From positions 271,261-335,260 of the forward strand of contig NZ_JABKDD010000003.1 in assembly GCF_013623905.1 (NCBI RefSeq): DNA of 64,000 nucleotides. The letters are read 5' to 3'. The notes beneath the pieces were generated by a model. It had not been told where the DNA came from. It did not search any database and was given only the letters and a program-made list of their open reading frames with translations. This stretch comes from Brevibacterium sediminis (GTDB lineage: Bacteria > Actinomycetota > Actinomycetes > Actinomycetales > Brevibacteriaceae). Below are positions 8,810 to 17,136 of this stretch, piece after piece. The position numbers were made by a program, and so were the translations under genes. How positions within the stretch are numbered: the stretch's first letter is position 1; every line of letters starts with the position of its first letter.

Positions 8810-9368
8810 ACCTCTTGGGTCGGTACGTGCGACCGAAGCTGCGGGCGTTCGCCGTATCGATCGTCTCGAGCTCCCAGTCGACCCGCCGTCCGCCGGGAAC
8901 ATCGAAGATCCGCACTCCGTCGCCGAGGAAGACCGGCGCGACGTAGACCTGGAGTTCGTCGATGAGGTCGACCTCGAGTGCCTGCCGGGCAATATCGGCG
9001 CTGATGATCTGGATGTCACGGTCACCGGCGATCTGCTGGGCCTTCTCGACTGCCTCGGTGATGGTGCAGTTCATCGCGGTCACCGAGGCGTCCCCGGCCA
9101 ATTCCTCGGGACGATGGGTGAGGATGATCTCCGTCCCCGACCAGGCTCCCCCGTAGGCCTCGGACGTCAGCTCATCGCGTTCGTCGGCCTGATCCTTGGC
9201 CGCGTCGTAGCCGCGGCGGCCGGAGATGATGACGGCGACCTTCGACGCCATGCCCTCGGTGGTGCCTTCGGCGTTCGGCTCGGAGGCCGAGAGCCACGAC
9301 ATGTCATGGCCTGGCCCGGCGATGAATCCGTCGATCGAACAGGTGAAACCCCATGCCACTTTTCCCAT
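8790..9368 (-). CDS. Dihydrofolate reductase family protein (RibD C-terminal type)
   Basis: 192 aa beginning MGKVAWGFTCSIDGFIAGPG, a standard DHFR-like/RibD_C opening; upstream in-frame starts lack a binding site, while GGGGGAG precedes this one. It carries the NADPH-binding fold (IISADIARQALEVDLIDEL) but not the full set of folate-specific residues, so the substrate is unknown; the group includes reductases other than folA. Its 3' end overlaps that of the alarmone synthetase by 20 bases. An inverted repeat at 9403-9417 sits about 35 bases before the start. Confidence 0.78.
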   Translation of the reverse strand: MGKVAWGFTCSIDGFIAGPGHDMSWLSASEPNAEGTTEGMASKVAVIISGRRGYDAAKDQADERDELTSEAYGGAWSGTEIILTHRPEELAGDASVTAMNCTITEAVEKAQQIAGDRDIQIISADIARQALEVDLIDELQVYVAPVFLGDGVRIFDVPGGRRVDWELETIDTANARSFGRTYRPKRSSPPAD

Positions 9369-9402
9369 CGCTCCCCCTCGAGCCGCAGCGATCATCAATC
9401 TA

Positions 9403-9417
9403 GTTGCAGATTGCAAC
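9403..9417. promoter_or_regulatory. Inverted repeat GTTGCA-N3-TGCAAC
   Basis: Perfect 6-bp arms around a 3-base centre; one step out the match is broken but TAGTTGCA/TGCAACCA remain related. It lies in the promoter region of the DHFR-like gene. The spacing resembles operators of small dimeric repressors of the MarR/HxlR/TetR types; no regulator gene is adjacent. Confidence 0.4.
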
Positions 9418-9566
9418 CAGTTAACCATTGTTGCCGGCCTCGATCAATGCCCCGTGTGACCGAACAGGCCGACTTACAGCGGAATGTTCTCCGACTCTTC
9501 CTCGTTACGCCTGGTGAGGGCCACATCAGCTGGGCCCGAGGATTTTCGAGAAAGAGAGTCACCACC

Positions 9567-10325
9567 ATGGCAGATTTCACGAACAAGGTCGCACTCGTCA
9601 CCGGAGGCGGATCGGGCCTCGGAGAGGCGATTTCCAAGGACCTCGCCTCCAAGGGCGCGAAGGTCGTCATCACCGACATCAACCTCGAGGCAGCCGAGCG
9701 TGTCGCCGGTGAGGTCACCGAGGCCGGAGGCACCGCCTCGGCAATCCAGCAGGACACGTCCTCGAAGGAGGACTCGGAGAAGGTCGTCAAGTTCGCCGTC
9801 GACACCTACGGCGGACTCAACTTCGCCGTGAACAACGCGGGCATCGGCGGCAAGCAGGTGCCCGTCGGCGAGACTGACCTCGATTCGTGGGACAAGGTCA
9901 TCGACGTCAACCTCAACGGCGTCCTCTACGGAATGCGCTTCCAGATCCCGGCCATGCTCGAGAACGGCGCAGCGGAGTCGGCGATCGTCAATATGGCTTC
10001 GGTTCACGGAACCGTCGCCGCGATCAACAACGGCGCTTACACCGCAGCCAAGCACGGCGTCGTCGGCATCACGAAGAATGCCGCCGCCGAGTACGGCGCC
10101 GAAGGCTTGCGCATCAACGCAGTCGGCCCCGGCTACATCACAACTCCCCTGCTCGAATCGAGCCTGGACGCCGAAACGCTTGAAGGACTCAAGGCCAAGC
10201 ACCCTCTCGGCCGCCTGGGCACCGCCGATGAAGTTGCAAAGGTCGTATCGTTCCTGCTCTCCGACGATGCCTCGTTCGTCACCGGCGCCTATTACCTCAT
10301 TGACGGCGGCTACACCGCGGTGTGA
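9567..10325 (+). CDS. SDR family oxidoreductase
   Basis: 252 aa, classical short-chain dehydrogenase. NAD(P) motif GGGSGLGE at about residues 13-20, acidic DIN after beta-2 suggesting NAD preference, NNAG at about 90, catalytic Ser in MASVHG and YTAAKHG (Tyr-x-x-x-Lys). The C-terminus ends SFVTGAYYLIDGGYTAV, typical of the glucose/3-oxoacyl reductase-like group. Start ATG 9567 follows GAGAAAGAGAG. Monocistronic; substrate unknown. Confidence 0.87.
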   Translation: MADFTNKVALVTGGGSGLGEAISKDLASKGAKVVITDINLEAAERVAGEVTEAGGTASAIQQDTSSKEDSEKVVKFAVDTYGGLNFAVNNAGIGGKQVPVGETDLDSWDKVIDVNLNGVLYGMRFQIPAMLENGAAESAIVNMASVHGTVAAINNGAYTAAKHGVVGITKNAAAEYGAEGLRINAVGPGYITTPLLESSLDAETLEGLKAKHPLGRLGTADEVAKVVSFLLSDDASFVTGAYYLIDGGYTAV

Positions 10326-10361
10326 TCGCTCTGTCGATGACGCACGAGCACTGTCACCGCC

Positions 10362-11870
10362 TCAGTGCTCGTGCCCGGCCCCGTCATGCCCGGACGGCAC
10401 CCCGACTTCTGCCTCCTGACCTCGCTCGATGACGACGAACTGGCCCATCATGCCCTCATCCTCGTGCAGCAGCATGTGGCAGTGATACATGTACGGCATC
10501 GTCGGGTCGGCGAAATCCTCGAATCGCATGAGCAGTCGGTAGTCGCGATTCGGTTCGAGGTAGATCGTGTCCTTCCTTCCGCTCATCTCCACCGGCGGCG
10601 CCTCCCCATCGACCGAGAGCACCTCGAACTGCACATCGTGGATATGGAAGCTGTGCGGGATCGGCTGCCTGCTGCGCACCTCCCACACCTCGGTGTCGCC
10701 GACGTAGGCCACCTCGTCGATGCGGTTCATGTCCATCCGCTCGCCGTTGATCTCACGTTCCTCGAGTTCGAACTTGCGGGTCTTGGCCGCCTCAGCCTCA
10801 ATTAGAGCATCCTCCTCGGCATGCGACGACGGCGACCACGCTGGCTCGGGAGCAGGTGTCAGGGTCTCGGCCGCACGAAACTCGAGAACGTCGAAGGAAT
10901 CGTGTCCGCCCATCGTCGCCGGCACCGCCACCCCGCCGAGGTCGACCTCGGCCGAGCGCATCCGCACCGTCTCACCTGCGGTGAAGTCGACGACCACCTC
11001 GGCGCGCTCACCCGGTGCCAACCTCAGCCGATCGACCTCGGCAGGTTCGTCGAGGAGTCCGCCGTCACCGGCGATGAGATCCATCGACCGATCGGGGAAT
11101 TCGAAGGCGTACGTCCTCGCCGTCGATCCGTTGAGCAGACGCAGCCGCACCTTCTCCGATGTCACCTCCTGCACCCCGCCGATGGTGCCGTTGACCATGA
11201 CGGTGTCGCCGAGCATCCCCGGTTCGGCCCCGTCGTCGCTGAGCTCGAGCTCACCATCGTCGAAAGACTTGTCCTGGACGATGAGCGGGAGATCGTCGAC
11301 GCCGTACTCGTCCGGCAGATCCGCGTCGGCGCTAGCATCGTCGTCGAGGATGACCATCCCAGCCAACCCCTTGTACACGTGATCTTCGGTCTTCCCGTGG
11401 GGATGCGGGTGGTACCACAGGGTCGACGCCTGCTGGTCGATCGTCCAGTGCGGCTTCCACGTCTGACCAGGATCGATCATCTGGTGCGGACCGCCGTCCA
11501 TCGTCGCCGGCAGATGCATCCCGTGCCAGTGCACGCTCGTCGGTTCGTCGAGGTCGTTCGCAACGTCGACGGCGACTTTCTCCCCGCGTTCGGCCCGCAG
11601 GGTGGGTCCGAGAAATGACCCATTGAATCCCCAGGTCTCCGTCGGTCCGTCCTGACCGGGAAACTCCGTCGACCCTTTCTCAGCGGTGAGGTCGAAGGTG
11701 CGCACTCCGCCGTTGACCGTCGATTCCGCCAACGGCGGGATGGCCAGTTCATTCGTGAACTCGGCCTCCGTCACCGAGGTGGTCGACACTCCGCAGGCAG
11801 CCAGCCCGACCGCGACGACCACCGCGACAGCGGCCCCGGCAGCGACCGAGGCGTGCGGGCGCCGTCTCAT
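10362..11870 (-). CDS. Multicopper oxidase, lipoprotein
   Basis: 502 aa. The N-terminus MRRRPHASVAAG plus a hydrophobic run ends in the lipobox LAAC, so the mature enzyme should be anchored outside. All four copper-ligand blocks are present: HWHGMHLP, WYHPHPHG, HSFHIHDVQF and YMYHCHMLLHEDEGMMGQF, giving the type 1, 2 and 3 copper sites of a three-domain oxidase. A short His-rich C-terminus (GAGHEH) follows. Similar to CueO/CopA-type oxidases in copper detoxification or laccases. It overlaps the upstream membrane-protein gene by ATGA, indicating coupled translation. Confidence 0.87.
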   Translation of the reverse strand: MRRRPHASVAAGAAVAVVVAVGLAACGVSTTSVTEAEFTNELAIPPLAESTVNGGVRTFDLTAEKGSTEFPGQDGPTETWGFNGSFLGPTLRAERGEKVAVDVANDLDEPTSVHWHGMHLPATMDGGPHQMIDPGQTWKPHWTIDQQASTLWYHPHPHGKTEDHVYKGLAGMVILDDDASADADLPDEYGVDDLPLIVQDKSFDDGELELSDDGAEPGMLGDTVMVNGTIGGVQEVTSEKVRLRLLNGSTARTYAFEFPDRSMDLIAGDGGLLDEPAEVDRLRLAPGERAEVVVDFTAGETVRMRSAEVDLGGVAVPATMGGHDSFDVLEFRAAETLTPAPEPAWSPSSHAEEDALIEAEAAKTRKFELEEREINGERMDMNRIDEVAYVGDTEVWEVRSRQPIPHSFHIHDVQFEVLSVDGEAPPVEMSGRKDTIYLEPNRDYRLLMRFEDFADPTMPYMYHCHMLLHEDEGMMGQFVVIERGQEAEVGVPSGHDGAGHEH

Positions 11871-12271
11871 CGCTGCTCCCGCTTCCCGAGCATCGCCTGG
11901 ATTCCGTAGGCTGCCAGTCCGGTGAGGGCGCCGATCCCGGCGCCCATTCCGAGGCTCGGGATGAGTGCCATGAACACCGCCGGCCCGCTGCTGATCAGCC
12001 CGGTCCCGGCGAGCAGTCCGCCGAATGCGAGGGTGAGGAAGCCGTGCGCCGCGCCGCAGATCGTCAGGGTGAGTACGGGCCGAGCGACGCGGGCGAAGCC
12101 GACGGTCCCGATCCACACCGCTCCGGTGAGACCGAGCAGAGTGAGGGCGCGGACGGCACCGTCACCGAGGATGGGCCACAGTCCGGTCAGCGGCCACAGC
12201 AGTGCCAGAGAGGACAGACCGACGATGAGCGGCCAGGACAGGGGACGTTTCGAATGTGTTGTCGTATTCAT
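11867..12271 (-). CDS. Small membrane protein in the multicopper oxidase operon
   Basis: 134 aa from ATG 12271 (MNTTTHSKRPLSWP), four predicted membrane helices rich in Gly/Ala and a short basic C-terminus (GKREQR). No metal-binding motif is visible. I do not recognise a family. ATGA overlap with the downstream oxidase suggests a helper role in the same copper or redox function, by context only. Divergent from the sensor kinase with about 150 bases between. Confidence 0.7.
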   Translation of the reverse strand: MNTTTHSKRPLSWPLIVGLSSLALLWPLTGLWPILGDGAVRALTLLGLTGAVWIGTVGFARVARPVLTLTICGAAHGFLTLAFGGLLAGTGLISSGPAVFMALIPSLGMGAGIGALTGLAAYGIQAMLGKREQR

Positions 12272-12423
12272 GTCCTCTACTCTTCCGGTCGGCCGGATCT
12301 GCCACATCGACGCTGAGGCGTCAGTTCCTCCCGCCCCGAGGCGAGGCTCGAGTCGCCTGGAGGCGATTGCCCGATCGACGCCGAACGACTGCGGCGGACG
12401 CGTTTGCTCCGTAGTCTTGGACT

Positions 12424-13602
12424 ATGGGTTCGGCAGATGTGAGTGAGACGGGTGAGGAGCGCGAGCGCCTCGAACCGTGGCTGACCGATACCTCCCTGGC
12501 TGTTGCGGTGACCCTGGTGATCTCGCTGGTCATCGCCGCCGATGCCGAGTCCTCCCCGCTGCCCGGCGTCGCCTGGGCGATCGGTTTCGGTGCCCTGATG
12601 CTCCTGCGTCGCCGTCTGCCGCTGACCGTTCTGGCCGTGACCGTGTTCGGGATCTTCGCCTACTACGCTCTGAATCTGCCGCCGATCGGCATGGTCCTGC
12701 CCGCGGTCGGTGCCCTCTACTCGACTGCCGAGGTGCGGCGCACCTCATGGGCGGTGCTCGGTGCTGCGGTCTTGATTGCCGTGTCGACGTTCTACCGGTT
12801 CGATGACCTCGATCCGCGCGCCCAACTGACCGGGTACGGCTTCGTCACTGAACTTGCCCTGGCAGCCGCCGCGATCGCCCTGGGGTCGGTGGTCCGTTTG
12901 GTCCGGGAGACCCGTACGCAGTCGGCGCGCATCGCCGCCCTCACCACTGCCGAGGAGTCCCGAGCCGCCGAGGCGCGGATGCACTCCGAACGAGTGCGCA
13001 TCGCCCGCGACCTCCACGACACGATCGGCCATACCCTGTCCGTGGCTTCCCTGCACACCTCAGTGGCGGCCGAGGCCGTGGACCCGGACGACCGCGCGGC
13101 CGCACTCGAACGGGTGCGCGGTGCCACCTCGGAGGCACTGCGGGAACTGCGTCGCACGGTCAAGGTCCTCCGCGAGGAGTCCGCAGGTGTGACCGACCCG
13201 GGACCTGCCTCGGCGCTGGGGTTGGCTTCGATCTCCACCGTCATCGAGGCGGCCCGAGCCGCCGGCCTCGACGTCACGGTCGACCTCGGTGTCGATCCGG
13301 CACGGCTGCCGCGGGCCGTCGATGCGGCGGCATTTCGGATCGTCCAGGAGTCGGTGACGAATGTGCTCCGCCATTCCGGGGCGAGCGCGGCCCGCGTCTC
13401 CGGGCAGGTGCACGGCGACGAGCTCATCGTGCGCATCCACGATGACGGTCACGGCGGGCCCGCGGACACGGCCGCCGGTGCCGGCATCCGCGGGATGTCG
13501 GAACGGGCGGGGCTGCTCGGGGGTCGCCTCGCTGCTGGACCGAACGGTGAAGGATTTGAAGTGATCGCGCATCTGCCGATCGAGGTTGAGGAGGACGAAT
13601 GA
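12424..13602 (+). CDS. Two-component sensor histidine kinase (HisKA_3/NarL type)
   Basis: 392 aa. Four to five membrane helices within residues 20-160 with very short loops, so sensing is probably in or at the membrane. The dimerisation/phosphoacceptor block is ARDLHDTIGHTLS with His198. The ATPase domain has ESVTNVLRHSGASA (N box) and DDGHGG/GIRGMSERAGLLGG (G boxes). A -10-like TAGTCT at 12412-12417 is 6 bases before the ATG, implying a leaderless mRNA. Its stop overlaps the start of the partner regulator (ATGA). Confidence 0.88.
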   Translation: MGSADVSETGEERERLEPWLTDTSLAVAVTLVISLVIAADAESSPLPGVAWAIGFGALMLLRRRLPLTVLAVTVFGIFAYYALNLPPIGMVLPAVGALYSTAEVRRTSWAVLGAAVLIAVSTFYRFDDLDPRAQLTGYGFVTELALAAAAIALGSVVRLVRETRTQSARIAALTTAEESRAAEARMHSERVRIARDLHDTIGHTLSVASLHTSVAAEAVDPDDRAAALERVRGATSEALRELRRTVKVLREESAGVTDPGPASALGLASISTVIEAARAAGLDVTVDLGVDPARLPRAVDAAAFRIVQESVTNVLRHSGASAARVSGQVHGDELIVRIHDDGHGGPADTAAGAGIRGMSERAGLLGGRLAAGPNGEGFEVIAHLPIEVEEDE

Positions 13603-14279
13603 CCGAGACGATTCGCGTCGTCATCGTCGACGATCAGGAGCTGGTCCGAGCGGGTCTGCGGCCTCTGGCCGAACGCGACGGAGACATTTCGGTCATCGCC
13701 GAGGCGGCGGACGGGAGGTCAGGGCTGTCGCATGTGCGGGAGCTGCGCCCCGATGTCGTGCTCATGGACATCCGCATGCCCGTGATGGACGGGATCGAGG
13801 CGACGCGGGCCATCGTCGACGATGGCGCGTTGGACGGGGTCAGGGTGCTCGTGCTCACCACTTTCGACGAGGACGAGAACGTCTTCGCCGCCATCCGTGC
13901 CGGTGCTGCAGGCTACCTGCTCAAGGACGTCTCACCCGACGATCTGCGCGCTGCGATCCGCACGGTCGCAGCAGGTGATGCCCTGTTGTCTCCATCTGTC
14001 ACCGCCGCGGTCATGCGGGTCGTCGCGGAGGGGCATTCACCCGATCCGGACGGGCATGGGCTCGATGAGCTGACTGAACGGGAGGTCGAGGTCCTCAGCG
14101 GAATCGGGCGTGGGCTGACCAATGACGAGATCGCTGCCGAACTCTTCCTCAGCCCCGCCACTGCTCGCACCTATGTCAGTCGTCTGCTCACTCGTCTCGA
14201 TGCCCGGGACCGCGCTGCCCTGATCGTGCTCGCCTATGAGACGGGGCTGGTTCGGCCGGGCGGTGCTTCACGCGGGTGA
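13599..14279 (+). CDS. LuxR/NarL-type response regulator
   Basis: 226 aa. Receiver domain residues 5-120 with acidic pocket Asp11-Asp12, phosphoacceptor Asp57 in VVLMDIRMP, and Lys in GYLLKDVSP. The LuxR-type helix-turn-helix is at about residues 157-215 (ELTEREVEVLSGIGRGLTND). Translationally coupled to the upstream kinase. Targets are unknown; the nearest candidates are the downstream 83-aa membrane protein and the divergent multicopper oxidase operon. Confidence 0.88.
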   Translation: MTETIRVVIVDDQELVRAGLRPLAERDGDISVIAEAADGRSGLSHVRELRPDVVLMDIRMPVMDGIEATRAIVDDGALDGVRVLVLTTFDEDENVFAAIRAGAAGYLLKDVSPDDLRAAIRTVAAGDALLSPSVTAAVMRVVAEGHSPDPDGHGLDELTEREVEVLSGIGRGLTNDEIAAELFLSPATARTYVSRLLTRLDARDRAALIVLAYETGLVRPGGASRG

Positions 14280-14400
14280 TCGTCGGCTGCTCCCATCGAA
14301 CGTCCTCAGATCCCCCAGTGCACACTCTGCTTGCAGGCGTAGCGTGGCAGGCACAGCCCAAATGGTTTGGACCGTGGACGAAAACATCAGGTGATCGACC

Positions 14401-14652
14401 ATGAGCACGACACAGACCTATCAGTATCCGAAGCCCCTGGCGGTGGTTCTCGGCAAGAGGGCGGCGCTGTTCCTCTTCATCGGCGTCCTCGGTTTCCTCC
14501 TCGTCAAGATCGTCGGTCCGGTTCTGCAGACCGGCCCCGAATATGTCGTCGAGGCCGCCGTCTCCGGAATTCCGCTGCTCATCGCCGCCGGGTGTGCCGT
14601 CAGCGCACTGGCGCTGGCGGTCGTACACAGAGTGCGGCACAGGGCAGCGTGA
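14401..14652 (+). CDS. Small hypothetical membrane protein
   Basis: 83 aa with two predicted membrane helices (about residues 22-42 and 55-75) and a basic C-terminus (HRVRHRAA). An AGGTGAT binding site lies 7 bases before the ATG. No family recognised. A short inverted repeat CCAAA-TGG-TTTGG at 14358-14370 lies in its upstream region and could be a regulator site. It follows a two-component system and may be one of its targets. Confidence 0.6.
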   Translation: MSTTQTYQYPKPLAVVLGKRAALFLFIGVLGFLLVKIVGPVLQTGPEYVVEAAVSGIPLLIAAGCAVSALALAVVHRVRHRAA

Positions 14653-14670
14653 AAACTGCCCCGCGTGGGT

Positions 14671-15024
14671 TCACTCCGGATGCGCGACGATATTGAACAC
14701 GTTGCCGTCGGGTGCGCGGACGAAGAACCGCCGTACTCCCCATTCCTCGTGGGTGAGCGGGTGGACGATCTCGATGCCCTGTTGCTGGGCTTCGGCAAAG
14801 GCAATGTCGACGTCCTCGACGAGCACCGAAGCCACGGGATTCGTCTGCCCGGTCTCATCGTCGGTGAGCACCTGCACGCTGGCGCCGGTGCCCGGTGAGG
14901 TGAAGCGTGCGACCCAGCCGAGATTGAATTCCTCGCTGCTCAGCCCGAGGAAGCCCGCATAGAACTCCCGCGCCGCGTCGAGGTCGTCGACCGCGATGTC
15001 AGGAATGACTCTGTTGACCTTCAT
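14671..15024 (-). CDS. VOC family (glyoxalase/bleomycin-resistance fold) protein
   Basis: 117 aa, one full VOC module: IPDIAVDDLDAAREFYAGFLGL opens the first beta-alpha-beta-beta-beta unit (only the start of it is quoted by family habit), and the C-terminal FFVRAPDGNVFNIVAH closes the second. Metal-ligand positions are incomplete, so it could be a binding protein rather than an enzyme. Second gene after the macro-domain protein with a 4-base gap. Confidence 0.75.
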   Translation of the reverse strand: MKVNRVIPDIAVDDLDAAREFYAGFLGLSSEEFNLGWVARFTSPGTGASVQVLTDDETGQTNPVASVLVEDVDIAFAEAQQQGIEIVHPLTHEEWGVRRFFVRAPDGNVFNIVAHPE

Positions 15025-15028
15025 GACA

Positions 15029-15562
15029 TCACCACTGATCGTGGTCGAAGACCTGGCAGAACACGCTGGTCATCTGATCGCTGAAGAGAACGAACTGGAC
15101 GTCGTCGATCGATTCCCAGCGGCCGCGCGATCGTCCGTCGACGATGACGGAGTGAGCCGCCTCGGCGACGTCCCTGGGCGACCAGCCGTAGACTCCGCCG
15201 CCGATGGCCGGGAACGCGATCGAAGAGGCTCCGAGTTCCTCGGCGAGGTTGAGGCTTGATTCGAAACAGGACTCGAGGATCTCAGGATCAGCCTCGCCCG
15301 CGTTCCGATTCGGTCCGACCGTGTGGATGACCCAGCGGACGGGCAGATCCCCCGCCGAGGTGGCCACGGCCTGACCCGGCGGCAGACCGCGCACATGGGT
15401 GGTCTGCCTGACCTCGCGGCAGGCTTCGAGGAGCGCGGGACCGGCCGCGCGGTGGATGGCTCCGTCGACTCCGCCGCCACCGAGCAGCGAAGAATTCGCG
15501 GCGTTGACGATCGCGTCGACGGCCACCTCGGTGATATCGCCTTCGAGAACCGTGATCTTCAT
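15029..15562 (-). CDS. Macro domain protein, O-acetyl-ADP-ribose deacetylase type
   Basis: 177 aa, complete single macro domain. Hallmarks are GDIT near residue 8, the VNAANSSLLGGGGVDGAIHR loop that binds ADP-ribose, and the second loop FPAIGGGVYGW. This matches YmdB-like enzymes that remove ADP-ribose adducts or hydrolyse O-acetyl-ADP-ribose. TAGACT at 15569-15574 lies 6 bases before the ATG, so the message is probably leaderless. First gene of a two-gene run with the VOC protein. Confidence 0.87.
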   Translation of the reverse strand: MKITVLEGDITEVAVDAIVNAANSSLLGGGGVDGAIHRAAGPALLEACREVRQTTHVRGLPPGQAVATSAGDLPVRWVIHTVGPNRNAGEADPEILESCFESSLNLAEELGASSIAFPAIGGGVYGWSPRDVAEAAHSVIVDGRSRGRWESIDDVQFVLFSDQMTSVFCQVFDHDQW

Positions 15563-15593
15563 GTCTTGAGTCTATGCATCGACACTGACATTG

Positions 15594-15635
15594 CACATCG
15601 GCCGGCGCAGCTTTGCAGCTGCGCCGGCCGATGTG
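15594..15635. terminator. Perfect 19-bp hairpin between two operons
   Basis: Arms 15594-15612 and 15617-15635 are perfectly complementary around a 4-base loop (TTGC). It lies downstream of the leftward tusA-like gene and just upstream of the leftward macro-domain gene promoter. There is no strong T-run, so it may act as a GC-rich actinobacterial terminator. Confidence 0.6.
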
Positions 15636-15653
15636 GTTGGCATCTCCTGCGAT

Positions 15654-15878
15654 TCAGGCCTTCTGGACGGTGATGGTCCAGCTCGCGTCGGTGACTCGGT
15701 CGAAGTGGGTGACGGGGTAGCCGTTCTCGGCGGCCCACTGCGGGATCGCCTCGGTGGCCTGGGTGCAGTCGAAGTTGATGACGAGTTCGTCACCGGCTTC
15801 CAGACCGGTCATCGCGTCCTTGGCTTCCACGAGGGGGAAGGGGCAGACCTGGCCGTCGGTTTCGAGTACTTGCTTCAT
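15654..15878 (-). CDS. TusA/SirA-like sulfur carrier (TsuB-like)
   Basis: 74 aa, single TusA-fold protein. The active cysteine is Cys12 in the VCPFPLVEAK motif (CPxP type). TusA-like proteins carry sulfur as persulfide; when paired with a YeeE/YedE membrane protein, as here, they correspond to TsuB in thiosulfate uptake (family knowledge). The start overlaps the stop of the upstream yeeE-like gene by ATGA, so the two subunits are coupled. Confidence 0.82.
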   Translation of the reverse strand: MKQVLETDGQVCPFPLVEAKDAMTGLEAGDELVINFDCTQATEAIPQWAAENGYPVTHFDRVTDASWTITVQKA

Positions 15879-16930
15879 ACTGTCCTGCTTTCCGCCGCGG
15901 GCGCTGCGGCCTGCGACTTCTTCGGTTTGATGGAGACCTTCGCTGCGATTCCGGAGCCGACGATCATGAAGACCATCGACACCCAGCCCTGGTATTCGAA
16001 CTGTGCGGTCGAGACCATCGCGTTGCCGACGGTGCAGCCGCCGGCGATGGCTGCGCCGACGCCCATGCCGATACCGCCGATGATCGACTTGATGATCACG
16101 CTCTTGTCCGGCACGCGGACCCGGAACTCGCCGGAGGCCTTTGCTGCGATGAAGGAGCCGACAAGGATGCCGATGACGAGCATGACGCCCCAGTCGATGA
16201 GCTGCGTGTCACCCGTGGTGAGGTATCCGACGAGGTTCGCCGAGGGGGTGGTGATGCCCAGACCCGAGTTGCGGCCCGTGGCGGCGGAGAGCGGCCAGGC
16301 GATCGTGGCGATGATGCCGATGACCACGGCTGTGGCGAAGGGGTTCCAGCGCTTCTCGGTGAGCAGGTGCGCCAGGCCTGTCTTGCGCGGAGGCAGGGTG
16401 GCCATCGGAGTCTTGAGTTTGCGGGCATGGTGGACGGTCAGCCAGATCGCCACTGCAGAGATGATGGCGACGAAGACCCAGGGGCTCATGCCGGTGCTCG
16501 CCTGCAGGCTGCCGTTGTCCAGGGTGATCGCGCGGATGCCCTCGGTGAAGCCGGCGAGCGGGCCGAGCTTCATCACCGCGGAGAAGAGGGCGTAGAAGAT
16601 GAGGGCGAACCAGCTGCCGACGAGTCCTTCACCGGCCCGGTAGTAGGTGCCAGTCGCGCAGCCTCCGGCGTAGACCATGGCCCAACCGAAGATCAGTCCG
16701 CCGACGATCGAGGCCAGCCATGGGAACGGCGTCGCCTCGAGGGTGATGACTCCGAAGCTGTTGAGCAGGAACAGGCCGATGGAATGCACGGCGATGAGCA
16801 CGATGAGGGCGGAGAACCAGCGCGTGTTCCCCGTCAGCGTGAGGTCACGGAAGGCGCCGGTCACGCAGAAACGTCCTCGCTGGAAGACGAATCCGAGGAC
16901 GAGGCCGACGATGAGTCCGGTGATGATCAT
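15875..16930 (-). CDS. YeeE/YedE family thiosulfate transporter (TsuA-like)
   Basis: 351 aa, about nine to ten helices arranged as inverted halves. Three conserved cysteines of the TsuA conduction path are visible in GRFCVTGAF, YAGGCATGTYY and IAGGCTVGNAM. In the known E. coli system these cysteines pass thiosulfate by transient hydrogen bonding. Coupled to the TusA-like gene. Divergent from the PrpD/ComA operon, sharing a 206-base intergenic region that holds a palindrome and an iron box nearer the other gene. Confidence 0.85.
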   Translation of the reverse strand: MIITGLIVGLVLGFVFQRGRFCVTGAFRDLTLTGNTRWFSALIVLIAVHSIGLFLLNSFGVITLEATPFPWLASIVGGLIFGWAMVYAGGCATGTYYRAGEGLVGSWFALIFYALFSAVMKLGPLAGFTEGIRAITLDNGSLQASTGMSPWVFVAIISAVAIWLTVHHARKLKTPMATLPPRKTGLAHLLTEKRWNPFATAVVIGIIATIAWPLSAATGRNSGLGITTPSANLVGYLTTGDTQLIDWGVMLVIGILVGSFIAAKASGEFRVRVPDKSVIIKSIIGGIGMGVGAAIAGGCTVGNAMVSTAQFEYQGWVSMVFMIVGSGIAAKVSIKPKKSQAAAPAAESRTV

Positions 16931-17065
16931 TGAGCTGCTTTCTGTTCACGGCAGGTTCGCGGACGAACACAACAACCGTCCATTTTGCTCAACAATCAAT
17001 GATCAGTCAACCACGGCCGGGCACAGCGCCTCCCACTCAGCCCGATGTGACTCAGGTCTCACCAA

Positions 17066-17089
17066 AAGTATCTTGACGTCAAGATACTT
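17066..17089. promoter_or_regulatory. 24-bp perfect palindrome over the -35 region
   Basis: The half-site is AAGTATCTTGAC, followed directly by its exact reverse complement. It contains the -35-like TTGACG (17073-17078) of the PrpD/ComA operon; the matching -10-like CATTAT is at 17097-17102, 18 bases on. A perfect dimer site on the -35 predicts repression. The motif style resembles MarR-family operators, but the regulator is not encoded next door. Confidence 0.65.
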
Positions 17090-17102
17090 ATGGAGTCATT
17101 AT

Positions 17103-17121
17103 TTAGGTACGCCTTACCTAA
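17103..17121. promoter_or_regulatory. DtxR/IdeR-type iron box
   Basis: TTAGGTACGCCTTACCTAA is a 19-bp near-palindrome with one broken pair. The outer six bases on each side match the established DtxR/IdeR consensus TTAGGTTAGSCTAACCTAA exactly. It starts just after the -10-like element and ends 15 bases before the start codon, covering the expected transcription start; iron-loaded repressor bound here would block the operon. Confidence 0.75.
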
Positions 17122-17136
17122 TAAGGAGGGGTCACA

